In this document: positions 56,701 to 63,671 of the stretch, piece by piece
How positions within the stretch are numbered: the stretch's first letter is position 1
How the letters are laid out: each line of letters starts with the position of its first letter
From: Paracyclopina nana
Lineage: Eukaryota > Arthropoda > Copepoda > Cyclopoida > Cyclopettidae
Assembly: GCA_019096065.1 (NCBI GenBank)
Contig: JAGUCH010000001.1
Span: 10,292,001 to 10,356,000, forward strand
Reading direction: 5' to 3'
Length of the DNA stretch: 64,000 nucleotides
Made by a program: the position numbers and the translations under genes
Notes under the pieces: generated by a model
What the model was told of the DNA's origin: nothing
Seen by the model: only the letters and a program-made list of their open reading frames with translations
The model's database searches: none

Positions 56701-59560
56701 CTTTTTGAGTAGGTTTTCTTCTTTTTCTTTGCTTTCACCTCCTCGTCTGATGAGTCGAGCGTGGCATCCGTTGCCCAGAAGTCTCTGTCTGGCTTCTCCT
56801 CTTTTTCGGTGCGGCTGGATCTGGACCTGTTGGACTTGGCTGACATCCTTGACACCTCGCTTCCATTTTCAGGCTCTTCTTCGTCCTCTCTTTGATCTTT
56901 TTCGTAGGCGTTGTTGAACGGATTGTAGTACAGTTTGCTACCTTGAGGAGTGCGTGGATGCTTGATTTTGCTTGATTTGCTTCTCGGTTTTTGCTCGCGA
57001 AGCCACGTGTAAGCCACCTGTAGTGTCTTTTCATGGCGAGAGTCCACTCCGTCTTTCATTTTGGCTGCATTTACGTCCACCCTGGCTAGCTCGTTCCAGT
57101 GTCTCACCCAGAGATCCAGACAGGCCTCCAACTCGTTGATCCTGTGCATGGCTCTAGCCAGGTCATCCTTGGTGCCGTTGTTGAACTTGATTGTGTCCAC
57201 CAAGTACTTTTCAGCCAGCTCCACATAGCTCTGAGCTTGATCCACGGCTTGTTTCTTCTGGCTGACAACGTCGACATCCTTGAGCTCAATGTTCCTTGCT
57301 GCTTCGGCTGAAGCTCCCGATGGCAAGTACAGTTTGGCCAGCAATTCCGTATTGGGTATGGCGCTTTTTCTTTCTGCTGCTGCCAATTCTGCTGCTAGGC
57401 TCTTGGGATCTACTGATCCATCTTCAGTGACAAACAGGGTGCCACTTGGTGGCCCTTGATGTGAGGGAAGCCGCATTGGTGAAGGTTCGATTGACTTCCT
57501 TGAAGGCCTTTCCTTCTGAGGGACGTCTGTGCAGGCATTGGTGGGTGGCTTGTAGATGCTGCCCTTGGGCTTGGCTGGAGGAGTTCTTCCAGCGTCTCTG
57601 GCTTCCAGCATTTTTTGGTACATATTGTCCCTGAAGGCAGCTTTGAAGGTGGCAAGGTCGTGGCATGACTCATCCAACTGTTTGGCGAGCTGCTCTTCCG
57701 CTCTTTGGAGTGCTTGCTCCCTTTCTTGGGCCGCATTGGCCGACTCCATGAGGATTTTTGTTGAGGTGATGATTGATCCGTATGCGGCGCTCACGCTTCG
57801 CAGCAGGTTTTCCGATACATCCAGTGATATTGCCTGGTGAGCATCTCGGTACTCTTGCTCAATGTTGATAAGGGCAATACGCTCCATATCTAAATTTTGG
57901 ATCATGAGCTGAATACTTGAGGCTGCTGTGTCCTCTGACCGGACGGCATGTCTATAATCTTTGGTCATGGCATTGATGTCCTTCAGCTTCTCGTTGAGCA
58001 TTGTTCTAAGCTTAGTGGCGTGAGTTTGTAGCTCTGCTCTCCTTGCGTTGCGCTTGATGCGCTCCTCTCTATCCGATTCCGACGAGGTTGGAGCATTGCC
58101 TTTGGATGGTCCAGGTTGGGGTTCAGGGGTCCGATTTTGGTCTGGATCGGGTCGGAGATTGGTCTTGTCGACTATAGTGAGCGCATCAGGGGAGACGTCA
58201 GTGTCTTCATTGGATGGAGGTTCTGGTGCTGGAGCCTTGGCTTTACCTTTGCCGCTGGCTGCTCCTTGTCTGGTTTTCGGCATGTTTGCAGACTTACTCC
58301 TTGTGTGCATCCCCTGGAGATTTAGGTAGTCCCGAATACTGTCCACAGACTCCCTCGCTGGGCTGTCTTTCAGTGACGCGCGAGGATGGTAAGGGGTGAT
58401 TGCCTGCTTAGTGCTATGCGCTAGCACCCTTTCTTCAAAGGATTCCGAGCTGACCGATGACGAACTAGCAAAGAGACGCGACCTCCTGGCAACTTGCTGG
58501 TGTGGATCTCTTCTAGGGGTCGATTGGCCGCTCATGAAGGGTGCGATTTGACGCGCGCATGACCGAAACACACAGTTGTAAAATCAAGGCGATGTGCCGT
58601 TTATTGTGCGATGTGCATAGTATTTTATTGTCAAATTAAGAATGCGATGTGCATGTATTGTGCAGCTCTTACTAAATTTCGTAGAGTAGTGCTGCTCGAG
58701 TCGAGTGGAACAACAATTCTATCCACGAGCCGGGTTAGCCTCGTCGTCCCGAATTGGGCTGTGTGACCTCAGGGTGACTGCGGGTCTTCGAGCCCCACGT
58801 TGGGCGCCAGTTTTTGGTGCAGGATGAGGGTCTTCCAGAGGACCTCGGCGAAGACAAGATCCGGGTGGAGGCGCTCAAGTCCTGGCAACGAGCTTCAAGG
58901 TCAATCCTCGATGAAAGGCAAGAATGTGATCCTTGATGCAATAAAAGTCCGAAAAATAAACTTCTGGGGTCTTTATTCTTCGGCGGGTAACATGATAGTA
59001 ATAGCAAAACATAATACTGAGTAAACATATAGAGATAGTAGAGAAAGACAAAATGGGTGCCGCCACGCAACCTGCTCCACCACTCTGAATTAGCAGAAAA
59101 GTTGGCAAAGTGCTTTTTTGTGTTTGGCAAAGTCGGGGGGGTGGGAGAGCTCCTTGGAGGAAGTAAAACAGCTATTTTCCTTGTAGTAGTACTATATTTA
59201 CCGCGGTTTACCACATCGTGTTTCCCAATTATATCGCTAGTTTCCCGTTCAATCAACAGCGAGCACAAGAAGTGGAGGGGAAAGCAAGGTAAAAAAGTGC
59301 TCCATTTTGTCCTCCTTAAGAGCCCTCCCACCAAAAGGAGAGACGGCAAAAATGAGCGGATTCCTTCTGTTTACAGGAAAATAAGCACCACGTCAACAGG
59401 GTCTGGCACTAGTTACACATCCCGGCCGAACATTTGTGTCCAAGATCCCTTTTCTACCAGCTTGCCACCTACAGCATCTTCGGCATCATCTGGTCGCCAC
59501 AGAAAACAAAGCTATGGAGCAGCAGTCAGAAAAATGTGGCAGAATGTGAGCCCAAAATAA
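44781..59560 (+). CDS. Atypical Rho-like small GTPase, interrupted by a retrotransposon in its last intron
   Basis: Seven phase-consistent exons: 44,781-44,835, 45,122-45,414, 45,669-46,137, 46,308-46,377, 46,583-46,798, 47,104-47,145 and 59,377-59,560. They give 442 residues. The P-loop is GSSGCGKS (21-28), followed by Rho-like FPGDLVPGRFEG (39-50), PDVIVLCFS (207-215), GTKCDD (246-251) and ECSAL (300-304). It is odd in several ways: Ser replaces the Gly12 equivalent; the switch-I Thr is Gly46; the DTAGQE box is lost, leaving WEDRPRL; an insert of about 115 residues with a charged helix splits the G domain; and the Ser-rich tail lacks a CAAX box. Similar losses in Rnd and RhoH proteins go with absent hydrolysis. 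The last intron is 12.2 kb because of the BEL/Pao insertion. Exons 6 and 7 are assigned by phase and Ser-rich composition. Another reading ends the protein at the TAA at 46,800-46,802. Confidence 0.75.
47298..47302. repeat. Target-site duplication CCACT (left)
   Basis: CCACT here directly abuts the 3' LTR. The same five bases abut the other LTR at 59,080-59,084. A 5-bp duplication is usual for BEL/Pao integrases and shows that both ends of the insertion are original. Confidence 0.85.
47303..47566 (-). repeat. 3' LTR of the BEL/Pao element
   Basis: A 264-bp repeat starting TG and ending CA in either reading. It nearly matches the copy at 58,815-59,079. In element orientation an AATAAA lies at 47,465-47,460 and should serve for polyadenylation. 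Confidence 0.92.
47567..47583 (-). promoter_or_regulatory. Polypurine tract
   Basis: On the minus strand this reads AAGGGGGGGAGAGAAGT directly before the 3' LTR. It is the expected primer for plus-strand DNA synthesis. It starts only about seven bases after the ORF3 stop codon, so ORF3 fills the element right up to the tract. Confidence 0.85.
47590..50691 (-). CDS. ORF3 of the BEL/Pao element: zinc-knuckle protein in the env position
   Basis: A 1,033-codon frame from ATG at 50,691. I do not recognise its family. The first 200 or so residues are low-complexity Ser/Lys/Arg-rich with nuclear-localisation-like clusters (KRSKRRSSPK, KGKGKSSKR). There follow two hydrophobic-acidic stretches, EVILITDSSDE and DVVFVDPNEE, that resemble SUMO-interaction motifs. 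A Cys/His cluster (CKVHKCKF then QCKH) lies near the middle. Close to the C-terminus are three knuckle-like units: C-x2-C-x4-H-x5-C, C-x4-C-x4-H-x4-C and C-x2-C-x4-H-x4-H. There is no signal peptide or strong membrane span, so this is not a standard envelope. A short N-terminal phrase (EPQPGPS) is shared with this element's Gag. It could be a second Gag-like nucleic-acid-binding protein or a captured gene. Three tandem knuckles also recall ORF1 proteins of some non-LTR elements. Confidence 0.8.
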   Translation of the reverse strand: MTSKRDRNPEPSSSDELHDDAEPQPGPSSRIHPGNKRIAKTLAKGRRIAHPATDESFDISMEASSIEDSDHNQAEGGGDLSSSSTASTKSNHKRSKRRSSPKSKGKGKSSKRHEEVDLPPRRQPTPEKRKSKRKPPQKPTRKSPRRNQPAREVILITDSSDEVNEEDNDVVFVDPNEEQPIRHPKKDKGRSEKKEAGDGGSNAPPLISWSSILNKIVSELKISVGPPSNASAERSAQWEAERTALEAKFGTAVVFINELLALQPDRMAEILRSPATHIAGPMEDYGSLLTTDQRPEHERLIRPIQAINRELFRLSSLRQGALPLHAIATSYPELHHIILERTSFWIRLGRTPAYLPPLSRAEQARAKEHWSSISKCLKQVRNAGLGAALADNLEDDEFKTFIKAVQELELDENPPPFVVRFQDLVKINPLDALMAENEAAFPRPSEPAPNPAAALAQTPEHILYPPPPDNQLIVDLVCPKARQAHANLQIMDISGHKSHEWPWCKVHKCKFNNGANQRQCKHLLDDAAKIFAQYKLNEARQDIEGKQGRFDCRDDQPLKIVVVDDTSPQSVYDEDLAAFLEDVYKFSFCSVYNTPWNKPQMEALKKFGKTPQHGVTTVTLASLSGHIAIICLNYPGLGHAPEKVRLPEEVAQMLASPDVIKGQFGLAADRRLESLGVVLQGVVDLTNVAVIAFPQPGTAPGSVLNNVSYTAHQLRLPHVPCALKNLDTKSRKPTKPAYADVEMNHLVDDFAAPVEAWPKRLLQYIKLVHYTGIILVIAMAVKAAEAANAGPNSDILPFVHYLMMLVEGKPRFGEQTRTQNINTLPFGPVSPLAATSPEQAMEWATFYLSPNASYLNTGALLLAKLARLTKTYSLSPDTIDAKFKSALEGIFKKPLEFVTYQDAVNVIFVSGFQPFHFCGNCGGVDHAEVANCPYTNLRCIYPRCGKKGHTIATCPYVLIICTSCNRMGHTNADHDVPFPVLQMEHLYGCLVHNLGIQVLVELLVSITGPEDSPAIYVTSNSLNLAALPLSRLE
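50692..51083 (-). other. Spacer between pol and ORF3
   Basis: A 392-bp stretch with no frame. In element orientation, an AATAAA (50,909-50,904) follows the pol stop by about 175 bp. A TATA-like TTATACACC lies near 50,860, about 165 bp before the ORF3 start codon. ORF3 might therefore be made from its own or a spliced transcript. This is suggestive only. Confidence 0.4.
51084..55448 (-). CDS. pol: Pol polyprotein of the BEL/Pao element
   Basis: An open frame of about 1,450 codons in the same frame as gag. It begins right after the UGA, with no nearby ATG, so it is presumably made as a Gag-Pol fusion. Residue numbers here count from about 55,409. The aspartic protease has DNGSELTLI (about 42-50). 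The reverse transcriptase has VVFDGARR, ADISKMY and the active-site YVDD (about 455). RNase H includes HIFTDASN and HLWTDSR. The integrase has a zinc-binding region (HDACGHG then CALC) and the DDE residues in SIDFAG, IRSDQGSN and GLAEAAIKNW. An acidic tail follows. No stop or frameshift interrupts it, so all the enzymes look potentially intact. Confidence 0.93.
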   Translation of the reverse strand, partial: QPQSEPNKPGELVLAALTQSPILSQTQKVVFPVVPVYLSNPDYPDLEIFVNAFLDNGSELTLITSKIVDKLNLEGTRSTRTLSFVGSSADFLSIRTSVVIRAYSTSERHTLTADSLPHLQPTMKLPPIKQLQKAFPHLAEVDFPPFAPHAPQILIGQCDFELISPTSVTRGPSTSDPVIIITALGPTISYAEQHLEAPPREQEQFAIHSIMHEKPLHCCSLEPPYASLRLLYDLDNFVRQVPQVISYNEQRARDILAKTHKLANGQMAVPALWRRGEPKLACNYDEVLEDTAKLEVRLKKYSMEAYNKSCDELNEWLKLDFVRKLGPSDIVREGRFLNWLLVKRYDKPSMPVRVVFDGARRSRDGKSLNDALLPGPKLQNDVLDVVLRARQKPICITADISKMYLRFKLFPEDRKYHRFIWQGQAYEFTSVPFGTSSAPCMALHCVHTHIQDFKSTHPLAYDLLSRSLYVDDLICSVEDAQQANTAVKDILYIMDKASLPMRKWTCSNPDTLEFLPQDWRATKCHVKDSDHLQTKALGMYVDLTDDTIYFEPPSYAPFQNQPITLRVMTQYTPRLFDLLGLLSPLLLKPKVLIQVACVMRATTSLTWDTNIEAINTPQAKELCAQWKLYVKDVQNVGLIKFPRAIRTSRALKKILHIFTDASNMAYAACAYAVMHYADGSCQSRLIMSKMRLCPLSKDHSIPEKELLGTLLGAYMLKALESALDPFDDVHLWTDSRCVLVWLCKPGRTWKQFVGNRVSEIFEITNKYRWRHVKGKQNPSDLATRGLTASNLSQHELWNSGPAWLVGPPEQYPDDPIEVNDDEIAALQGSARGSTTEAIAKVASALAIVNAIRAGEREIPQHLHRTEKQRDAWNLWKTSSIDQLLTSPNTLTYKQQVRKLAYLLQWQEPLKWELDPPQMALVEPTLAVKMRAESVLIGIAQAKVYHEEITFYYKHKIWPEKSQLASLNVFIGKYGELRMKGRTYAGEPTWIGKSRLIVPKQYARLVCLAIHDACGHGYGNVTLQAELQKLYYVKAAGKHFTEISKQCALCIIAQRKTMQQVMAPIPNYHMVAAQEVFPFRRVSIDFAGPFFVKHGRSGIKVYVMLAICNHTKAIHVEITLDMTAYAMRNALDRMVTRTGVPMTIRSDQGSNLKRARMEIINNPRHNELVDKLEKVDWLQLRKHASHIGIQSWTLSPPYAPNCNGLAEAAIKNWKKALYKIVGETLLTYDQFITFAKRAESLVNGRPIAILGDNIITPHHFLTRSHGGEVLPSIDPKDIDTLPKQYAVLERCMQEMWDYWLQGYLAKLHKIPKWTTFVKDLKEGDPVVLVDPRKHAKRSSWKLCVVDKTYSNADGRVRRAVLKFAVTEVDKHGNSRVVFKYLERPITFLIPLPTPEEQDNEYEAVGDNVMDEDHEEEWTDLEDEDSPPTIKYDETNVGPVASRTRRGKKRAQEQLV
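55443..55451 (-). promoter_or_regulatory. Putative stop-codon readthrough signal between gag and pol
   Basis: On the minus strand the gag stop and the next two codons are UGA CAA CCA. Gag and pol are in the same frame, and pol has no ATG nearby. The context stop-CAR-YYA is the known leaky context of plant-virus type, best known with UAG. Readthrough would give the Gag-Pol fusion. Confidence 0.6.
55449..58535 (-). CDS. gag: Gag protein of the BEL/Pao element
   Basis: The frame is open from further upstream, but the first ATG is at 58,535, giving 1,028 residues. The N-terminal third is disordered and charged. A long coiled coil follows (roughly 170-330), then another charged linker. The Pao-type capsid region (DUF1759-like) starts near KAPTFDGNDRYAYHEF at about residue 650. 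Three nucleocapsid zinc motifs lie near the C-terminus: CPFC then HGIAEC, CFRCLKGAHHWKTC, and CSQCGSEQHH. A Gln-rich helical tail ends in CAA CAA CAA TGA. Gag assembles the particle and packages RNA. It is long compared with most Gag proteins. Confidence 0.9.
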   Translation of the reverse strand: MSGQSTPRRDPHQQVARRSRLFASSSSVSSESFEERVLAHSTKQAITPYHPRASLKDSPARESVDSIRDYLNLQGMHTRSKSANMPKTRQGAASGKGKAKAPAPEPPSNEDTDVSPDALTIVDKTNLRPDPDQNRTPEPQPGPSKGNAPTSSESDREERIKRNARRAELQTHATKLRTMLNEKLKDINAMTKDYRHAVRSEDTAASSIQLMIQNLDMERIALINIEQEYRDAHQAISLDVSENLLRSVSAAYGSIITSTKILMESANAAQEREQALQRAEEQLAKQLDESCHDLATFKAAFRDNMYQKMLEARDAGRTPPAKPKGSIYKPPTNACTDVPQKERPSRKSIEPSPMRLPSHQGPPSGTLFVTEDGSVDPKSLAAELAAAERKSAIPNTELLAKLYLPSGASAEAARNIELKDVDVVSQKKQAVDQAQSYVELAEKYLVDTIKFNNGTKDDLARAMHRINELEACLDLWVRHWNELARVDVNAAKMKDGVDSRHEKTLQVAYTWLREQKPRSKSSKIKHPRTPQGSKLYYNPFNNAYEKDQREDEEEPENGSEVSRMSAKSNRSRSSRTEKEEKPDRDFWATDATLDSSDEEVKAKKKKKTYSKRLGSSSSSASSSSSGKGYGIVRHKKQHRPIKFDNIKAPTFDGNDRYAYHEFRLDFREFIHREAGLSYQEKYIRLKNATKGGPANHFVKNQPRTKAGYRQALRDLDEEYYNLERLLAYATHQLQTLPVVDMQKRDTVRVARQHILDFLAQLKACTKGVMDKTSQSAFATLAIQNIKLAPATRDHINTFLTTKGAVSLTLDLFHEWASTQVRLTYGELPDKPKPTEKQDPATKPTFPIRKYEERKPYFAKAQFGSGMAMSIQELIDTPDDGQEGQGGAAAAIILSIKQDSQFTYLRCPFCEAAHGIAECPTFLEMDHPKRFFQARSAKACFRCLKGAHHWKTCEATATCSQCGSEQHHSSLHDSFEALASKAGKRKQPNAGSSQPSITDKQLEQQQQSIDKLTALVASLAETIAKSQQQ
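58536..58791 (-). other. 5' leader of the BEL/Pao element
   Basis: About 256 bp between the primer-binding site and the gag ATG. It contains three copies of GCGATGTGC, at 58,590, 58,608 and 58,644, spaced 18 and 36 bp apart. Packaging or translation signals would be expected here, but none can be named. Confidence 0.5.
58792..58809 (-). promoter_or_regulatory. Primer-binding site for tRNA-Lys(CUU)
   Basis: On the minus strand this reads TGGCGCCCAACGTGGGGC, complementary over 18 bases to the 3' end of tRNA-Lys(CUU) including CCA. It lies five bases after the 5' LTR and primes minus-strand DNA synthesis. Confidence 0.88.
58815..59079 (-). repeat. 5' LTR of the BEL/Pao element
   Basis: A 265-bp repeat. 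It differs from the 3' LTR by one inserted T and two substitutions. It carries the element's promoter, facing away from the host gene's direction of transcription. Confidence 0.92.
59080..59084. repeat. Target-site duplication CCACT (right)
   Basis: Matches the five bases at 47,298-47,302 on the other side of the element. Confidence 0.85.
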
Positions 59561-59561
59561 A
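59556..59561 (+). terminator. Poly(A) signal overlapping the Rho-like stop codon
   Basis: AATAAA includes the TAA stop of the last exon. This would give an extremely short 3' UTR unless a later signal is used. Confidence 0.45.
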
Positions 59562-61243
59562 TACATGCCTCAACGCAACTCCTACTACAACTCTGGTTCA
59601 TTCATCATTGAAGTGAGAAAATGCACGCTAAGAAACGAGAGCAATTTTTGATGAGCGTCCATCTCATTCATCTTTGCAATGTCATGAATCATATAACGTT
59701 GCAATTGCATAATGATCGCAAAATCTAATCTCAACAAGATCGACTTGAATGGAGAAAAGGGCACTGTTAATTACATTTCGGGTGTTTTCGGTCAAGTGGG
59801 CGCCAGATAATGCGGCAGTGCATCTTCATTATACTATTCATGGCTCTCTGTCCCAACGTTTGTGTGATAAGGCCGGCCTGAGAACGTTGACGAAGCAGCT
59901 GAGCGAGAGCAGCTAAGTGGTCACTCTTTTTCCCTCTCTTCCCATAGGACCTTCTCTTTGGCCTTTGCACAAGTATGAAAATTTCTCTACTCAAATGCCC
60001 TTTTGAAGTGGCTCAAGTTTATTAATATATGTATGCTGCTGGCACCACAGAGTTCTCAGCTTATGTGCTCATGAAAAACTTTTCATTGCTACTAATTTTT
60101 CCCAAGTTGCTTTTGCTATTGTTTACGCAAAGAATTAGCGTTCCCTGCATTCAGACATGTTATTACTTCTGTATTGGGCAGTAAAAACCTTGGATTATTT
60201 ATTGTGCCATTTTGCGGAAAATGACATTTGATAAAATGCAGGTAGCCTTGAAATTATTGCGTGGAGGAAAAAAGTCTATTTGGGCTGCAGACGTCCTGCT
60301 CATTTATAGAAGCCTAACGAGGAGAGGTAAAATTGTCCAAGTCAATTCCAATCCAGCAATTTCTTGTTGACAGCCCTCGCTGCAGCTGCTGCTGCTCATG
60401 AGAGCATGAAATTGTTCCAAGACTGCCGCGAGTTGCAAAAAATGTCAGTCTCAACAAACGTTTCATTATAGCTTGTTACCTTCTAATACCTTCTTTCGCC
60501 GCAAAAGGGAGCAATTAACACCGCTTATTCAGAAGCCGGATTCGGCCAAATCGAGCGAGAACTCAATAATACAAGAAAATAGACTACCCTACTTTGTCAT
60601 TCAAAGGAGAGACAGCTCGATATTTAAAATAGTTGGGAAATAGTTGCGAATGACATGACGAATTACAGACGTTTCCGCTTAATTACAGCCACGCAAATGA
60701 CTAATTGCCACTAGTTGTAATTTTGTAATAGCATTAAAATGCCTTGCAACTCTCGACCAGCTCCAAGGGAAATAATCCCAGAGTAAGCCTCAAATTTGGC
60801 TTTAAAGACCAAGTGTGGTACTCCAGCTGATACTCCCATGTAGAAGCTAATTGCTAACCATTGTAAGCCAAATAGATTGGGCTGAGCTTTAATTGAAGCC
60901 TGTTGGGTGTCTTGTAAAAAGTCAATGAAATTGGTGGAACAATTTGTCAACGAAGGCAGCATTGACAATGAGGTTATTCATTGAAGCAATAACTAGGGCT
61001 GGCGAAAGAAGACACACAATTTTACAAATAAGAGGCTATTTAAAAATCATACTAGAGGCTACATGACAAAAGCACATTCACAAGAAATTCAAAAAGGAAA
61101 AGTAAGGGACAAAATGTGCCTGTTATTTCAAAATGCCAACTCTAGTGATAATGGGGAATGAAGGCTACCAGAGCGTCCTCAGTCTGAGGAAGGAAGCAAG
61201 AAGGTTCACTCCAAGGAACAATATATAGCAAAAAAGAAAGCAA
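59562..61243. other. Intergenic region before the DEG/ENaC gene
   Basis: No coding exon, RNA gene or repeat family was recognised. The promoter of the channel gene should lie here. An in-frame TAG 18 bp before the channel ATG bounds the coding start. Confidence 0.5.
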
Positions 61244-63671
61244 ATGATTGAGGCAAAGAAGACATCATCTTTAATAGAGCAGCTGAGGACATTCTGTACA
61301 GAAACATCATTACATGGATGGGCCTATTTGGCATCAGAAGAAAGACTCTCATTCCTCGCAGGGTATACGCAGAATACTGCTGTTTGTCTGTCAACGTCTA
61401 AAAAGGGATGCAATTTTTACAGGGTCAAGAAAGCATTGTGGACTGTCATCGTCATCGGAGCAATCACATGCGCTTGCTATTTTGTGACACTCAGAGCCAT
61501 CGAGTTCTCCCGGTAATTTTTTCTTTCGTGCAGCTAAAAATTGTAAGAGTGGCTCTTCCACCACAGCTCGTATGTCACAGTCTCAACTGAAACTCGGACT
61601 GCTTCATTATCCGAGGTCTTTTTCCCGTCTTTGGTAGTCTGCAATGTGAGCCCTCTCAGGAAATCTTTCATGTACGACATACTTGCGGTGAGTAGATCCT
61701 ATAGGGAGAACATGTATTCCGTACAATAACACGATCCCTAATAGGACTCGCCCGAGTTCCAAGATGGCGATAATTTAACGCAAATATGGAATGCCATCAT
61801 GTTCGAGTTTATAGATGGGTGGCCAACTCCCGACAGACCCAACGAAAAGGATAAACAGCTGATTGACTATTTCCTCTCGAGGCCACGATTGAGCTCTTTG
61901 ATTGACGAATTCCTCCAAAAAGAGGTGATCAATACCACGTATTGGAATTACTCCAACTACTCTCAGGTGAGGAGCAGGAAAATTCGATAAAAATCATTCA
62001 GCCGCAGTCTTCCGTTCCGCAAGGTCTTGTTCAAGCACAGCCTCGTTGAGGAGCGCGGGACCATAATTGCCAATAAAGAGACACACGGAGTGAAGGCCAA
62101 ACTGATTCGGTTCCTCGCCAGTCAGTATTCGCGAAATGACACAGTCCTGGACATGGACTGGCTCGGGAGCGAACTTGGGCTCTACTTTTCGAAGGGCTTT
62201 GGCACCGATTTTGGAATGTGCGATTGGATCACGCCGAATTCGTCAACTAGCAAGCTTAGAGAAATTGGCCCCGGCAGCCAAACAGGATTGAACAATGGCC
62301 TCACTCTGCTCCTGGACGCGGAGACGTTCGACTACGGCACTGCAACCAAGTAAGCACATCATCCAAGTCAAGAAATTCGCATGGAATTTCAATGCGTCAT
62401 TTCAGGATAGCTGGCTTCAAGTTGGCGCTGGTTCATCACTTGGACATGCCCTTGATGAGCCAGAGTGGAATTAACATTGCTCCTGGCAGTGACGTGCAAA
62501 TTTCTGTCAGTCCAACCATCCTGACAACATCCGAACAAGCCATCGAGAGATTCAGCCCTGAAGAAAGGCAGTGCTATGCTGAAGATGAAATCACACTGGA
62601 CCACTTGCCCAATACCACCTACAGATACCAGGTAATACAAAGTTGACAAATCCCACCAATATGTCGGCGAAAAAACTTTGACGGCCGTAAATCGAAAAAA
62701 GTTTCCGCCAACTTCAACAGGAGCGAGATTTTTGGCGCCTCCTTGAAAAAACGCTTTAATTTTTCAGATGTCCAACTGCCTATTTGAGACGCTCGTGCAG
62801 GATACATTTACGCAGTGCAAATGCTCCCCTATTGCACTTGGCTTCAACATCTCCTCCACCAGCTGTCACGGAAGGAGCATCAACTGTAACAAACGCGTTT
62901 TCAGTAAGGAAAATACTAGCTTGCACGCGCCTATTCGAAACCGTCAATTTCTGCAGATAACCTGGGAATGAACCGTAAGATGTACAGCTCCACGCTGCGT
63001 AAAACGGTGGAATGCTATGCAGCCTGCAAAACCCAAACTCATTCGATCATAGTGACGAATGCTAACTACCCGAGCCAAGCCACTTTCAAGTACACCAAAG
63101 AATTTTGCTTCATAGTCAGGCATCTGTTGAGCTCGTATGATTCGAGAGCCCGAGTGCTGAAAAACGAATTTCCCAACCTGAGCGAGCAAATATCGATTCT
63201 CAAGAAGGTAAAGAACTACAATGGCTAGATACTCTGTAAGATGTCCAATTACAATTTCAGACCAGGAATGTGGAGGAATTCTGTCCTCAGCCCACATACA
63301 AATGGGTCAAAGGAAAGGCCTTTGACTCAAAGGTCGATCAAAAAGAGTTCGAAGACGATGTGTACGAATATGCTAAGGCCAATGTGGCCTCAATTACGGT
63401 GTTTATCCGAGACCCGTTTGCTGAAAAAATTCTGACATCAGAGAAAATTTCCAAGCTTTCGTTTATGTCAGACGTCGGAGGTCTGCTCGGACTTTTCATG
63501 GGATTTAGCTTTGTCAGTGCTGTGGAAATTCTCTACCATGCCCTGAAGGTACATTTTTTCGAGCAGGGTATCTACATTCAAACTTGATGATGCTAAGGGA
63601 AATGTATCCATTTGCTAAATTGGCTTTCTAACCTCCAGGAAAGGCAAAACCAATATGGGCTGATCATTTAA
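61244..63671 (+). CDS. DEG/ENaC (pickpocket-like) sodium channel subunit
   Basis: Ten phase-consistent exons: 61,244-61,362, 61,423-61,512, 61,567-61,687, 61,745-61,966, 62,024-62,349, 62,406-62,631, 62,768-62,903, 62,957-63,207, 63,261-63,548 and 63,639-63,671. They give 603 residues. The N-terminus carries FCTETSLHG, with the gating His-Gly at 24-25. TM1 lies at about 44-62. The extracellular domain has FFPSLVVCN after TM1, a GLNNGLTLLLD stretch and many paired cysteines (for example CKCSP). The second membrane region has LLGLFMGFSFVSAVEILY, where GFS (578-580) is the selectivity filter (G-x-S). Such channels are amiloride-sensitive sodium channels acting as trimers in sensory neurons or epithelia; ligand and tissue are unknown. 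The 60-bp first intron is in frame and could be retained. The last exon adds a ten-residue tail and is the least certain. Confidence 0.92.

Larger units (their letters stand above)
47303..59079 (-). mobile_element. BEL/Pao LTR retrotransposon, full length, antisense in a host intron
   Basis: An 11,777-bp element read on the minus strand. The order is 5' LTR (59,079-58,815), primer-binding site, leader, gag, UGA, pol, ORF3, polypurine tract and 3' LTR (47,566-47,303). The BEL/Pao assignment rests on the Pao-type gag and peptidase, the RT-RNase H-integrase order and the RT motifs. The LTRs differ at three positions over about 265 bp (two substitutions and one 1-bp indel), and a 5-bp target duplication flanks the element, so insertion was recent. 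All three frames are open over their full length apart from the single gag/pol UGA. BEL/Pao elements are commonly around 6-10 kb, and the excess here is ORF3. The insertion lies opposite to the Rho-like gene that hosts it. Confidence 0.93.

Noticed and set aside
58735-59349. 204-codon frame on - crossing the 5' LTR and flanking host DNA
   Set aside because: It spans the LTR, the primer-binding site and the insertion junction, so it cannot be a natural protein of either the element or the host.
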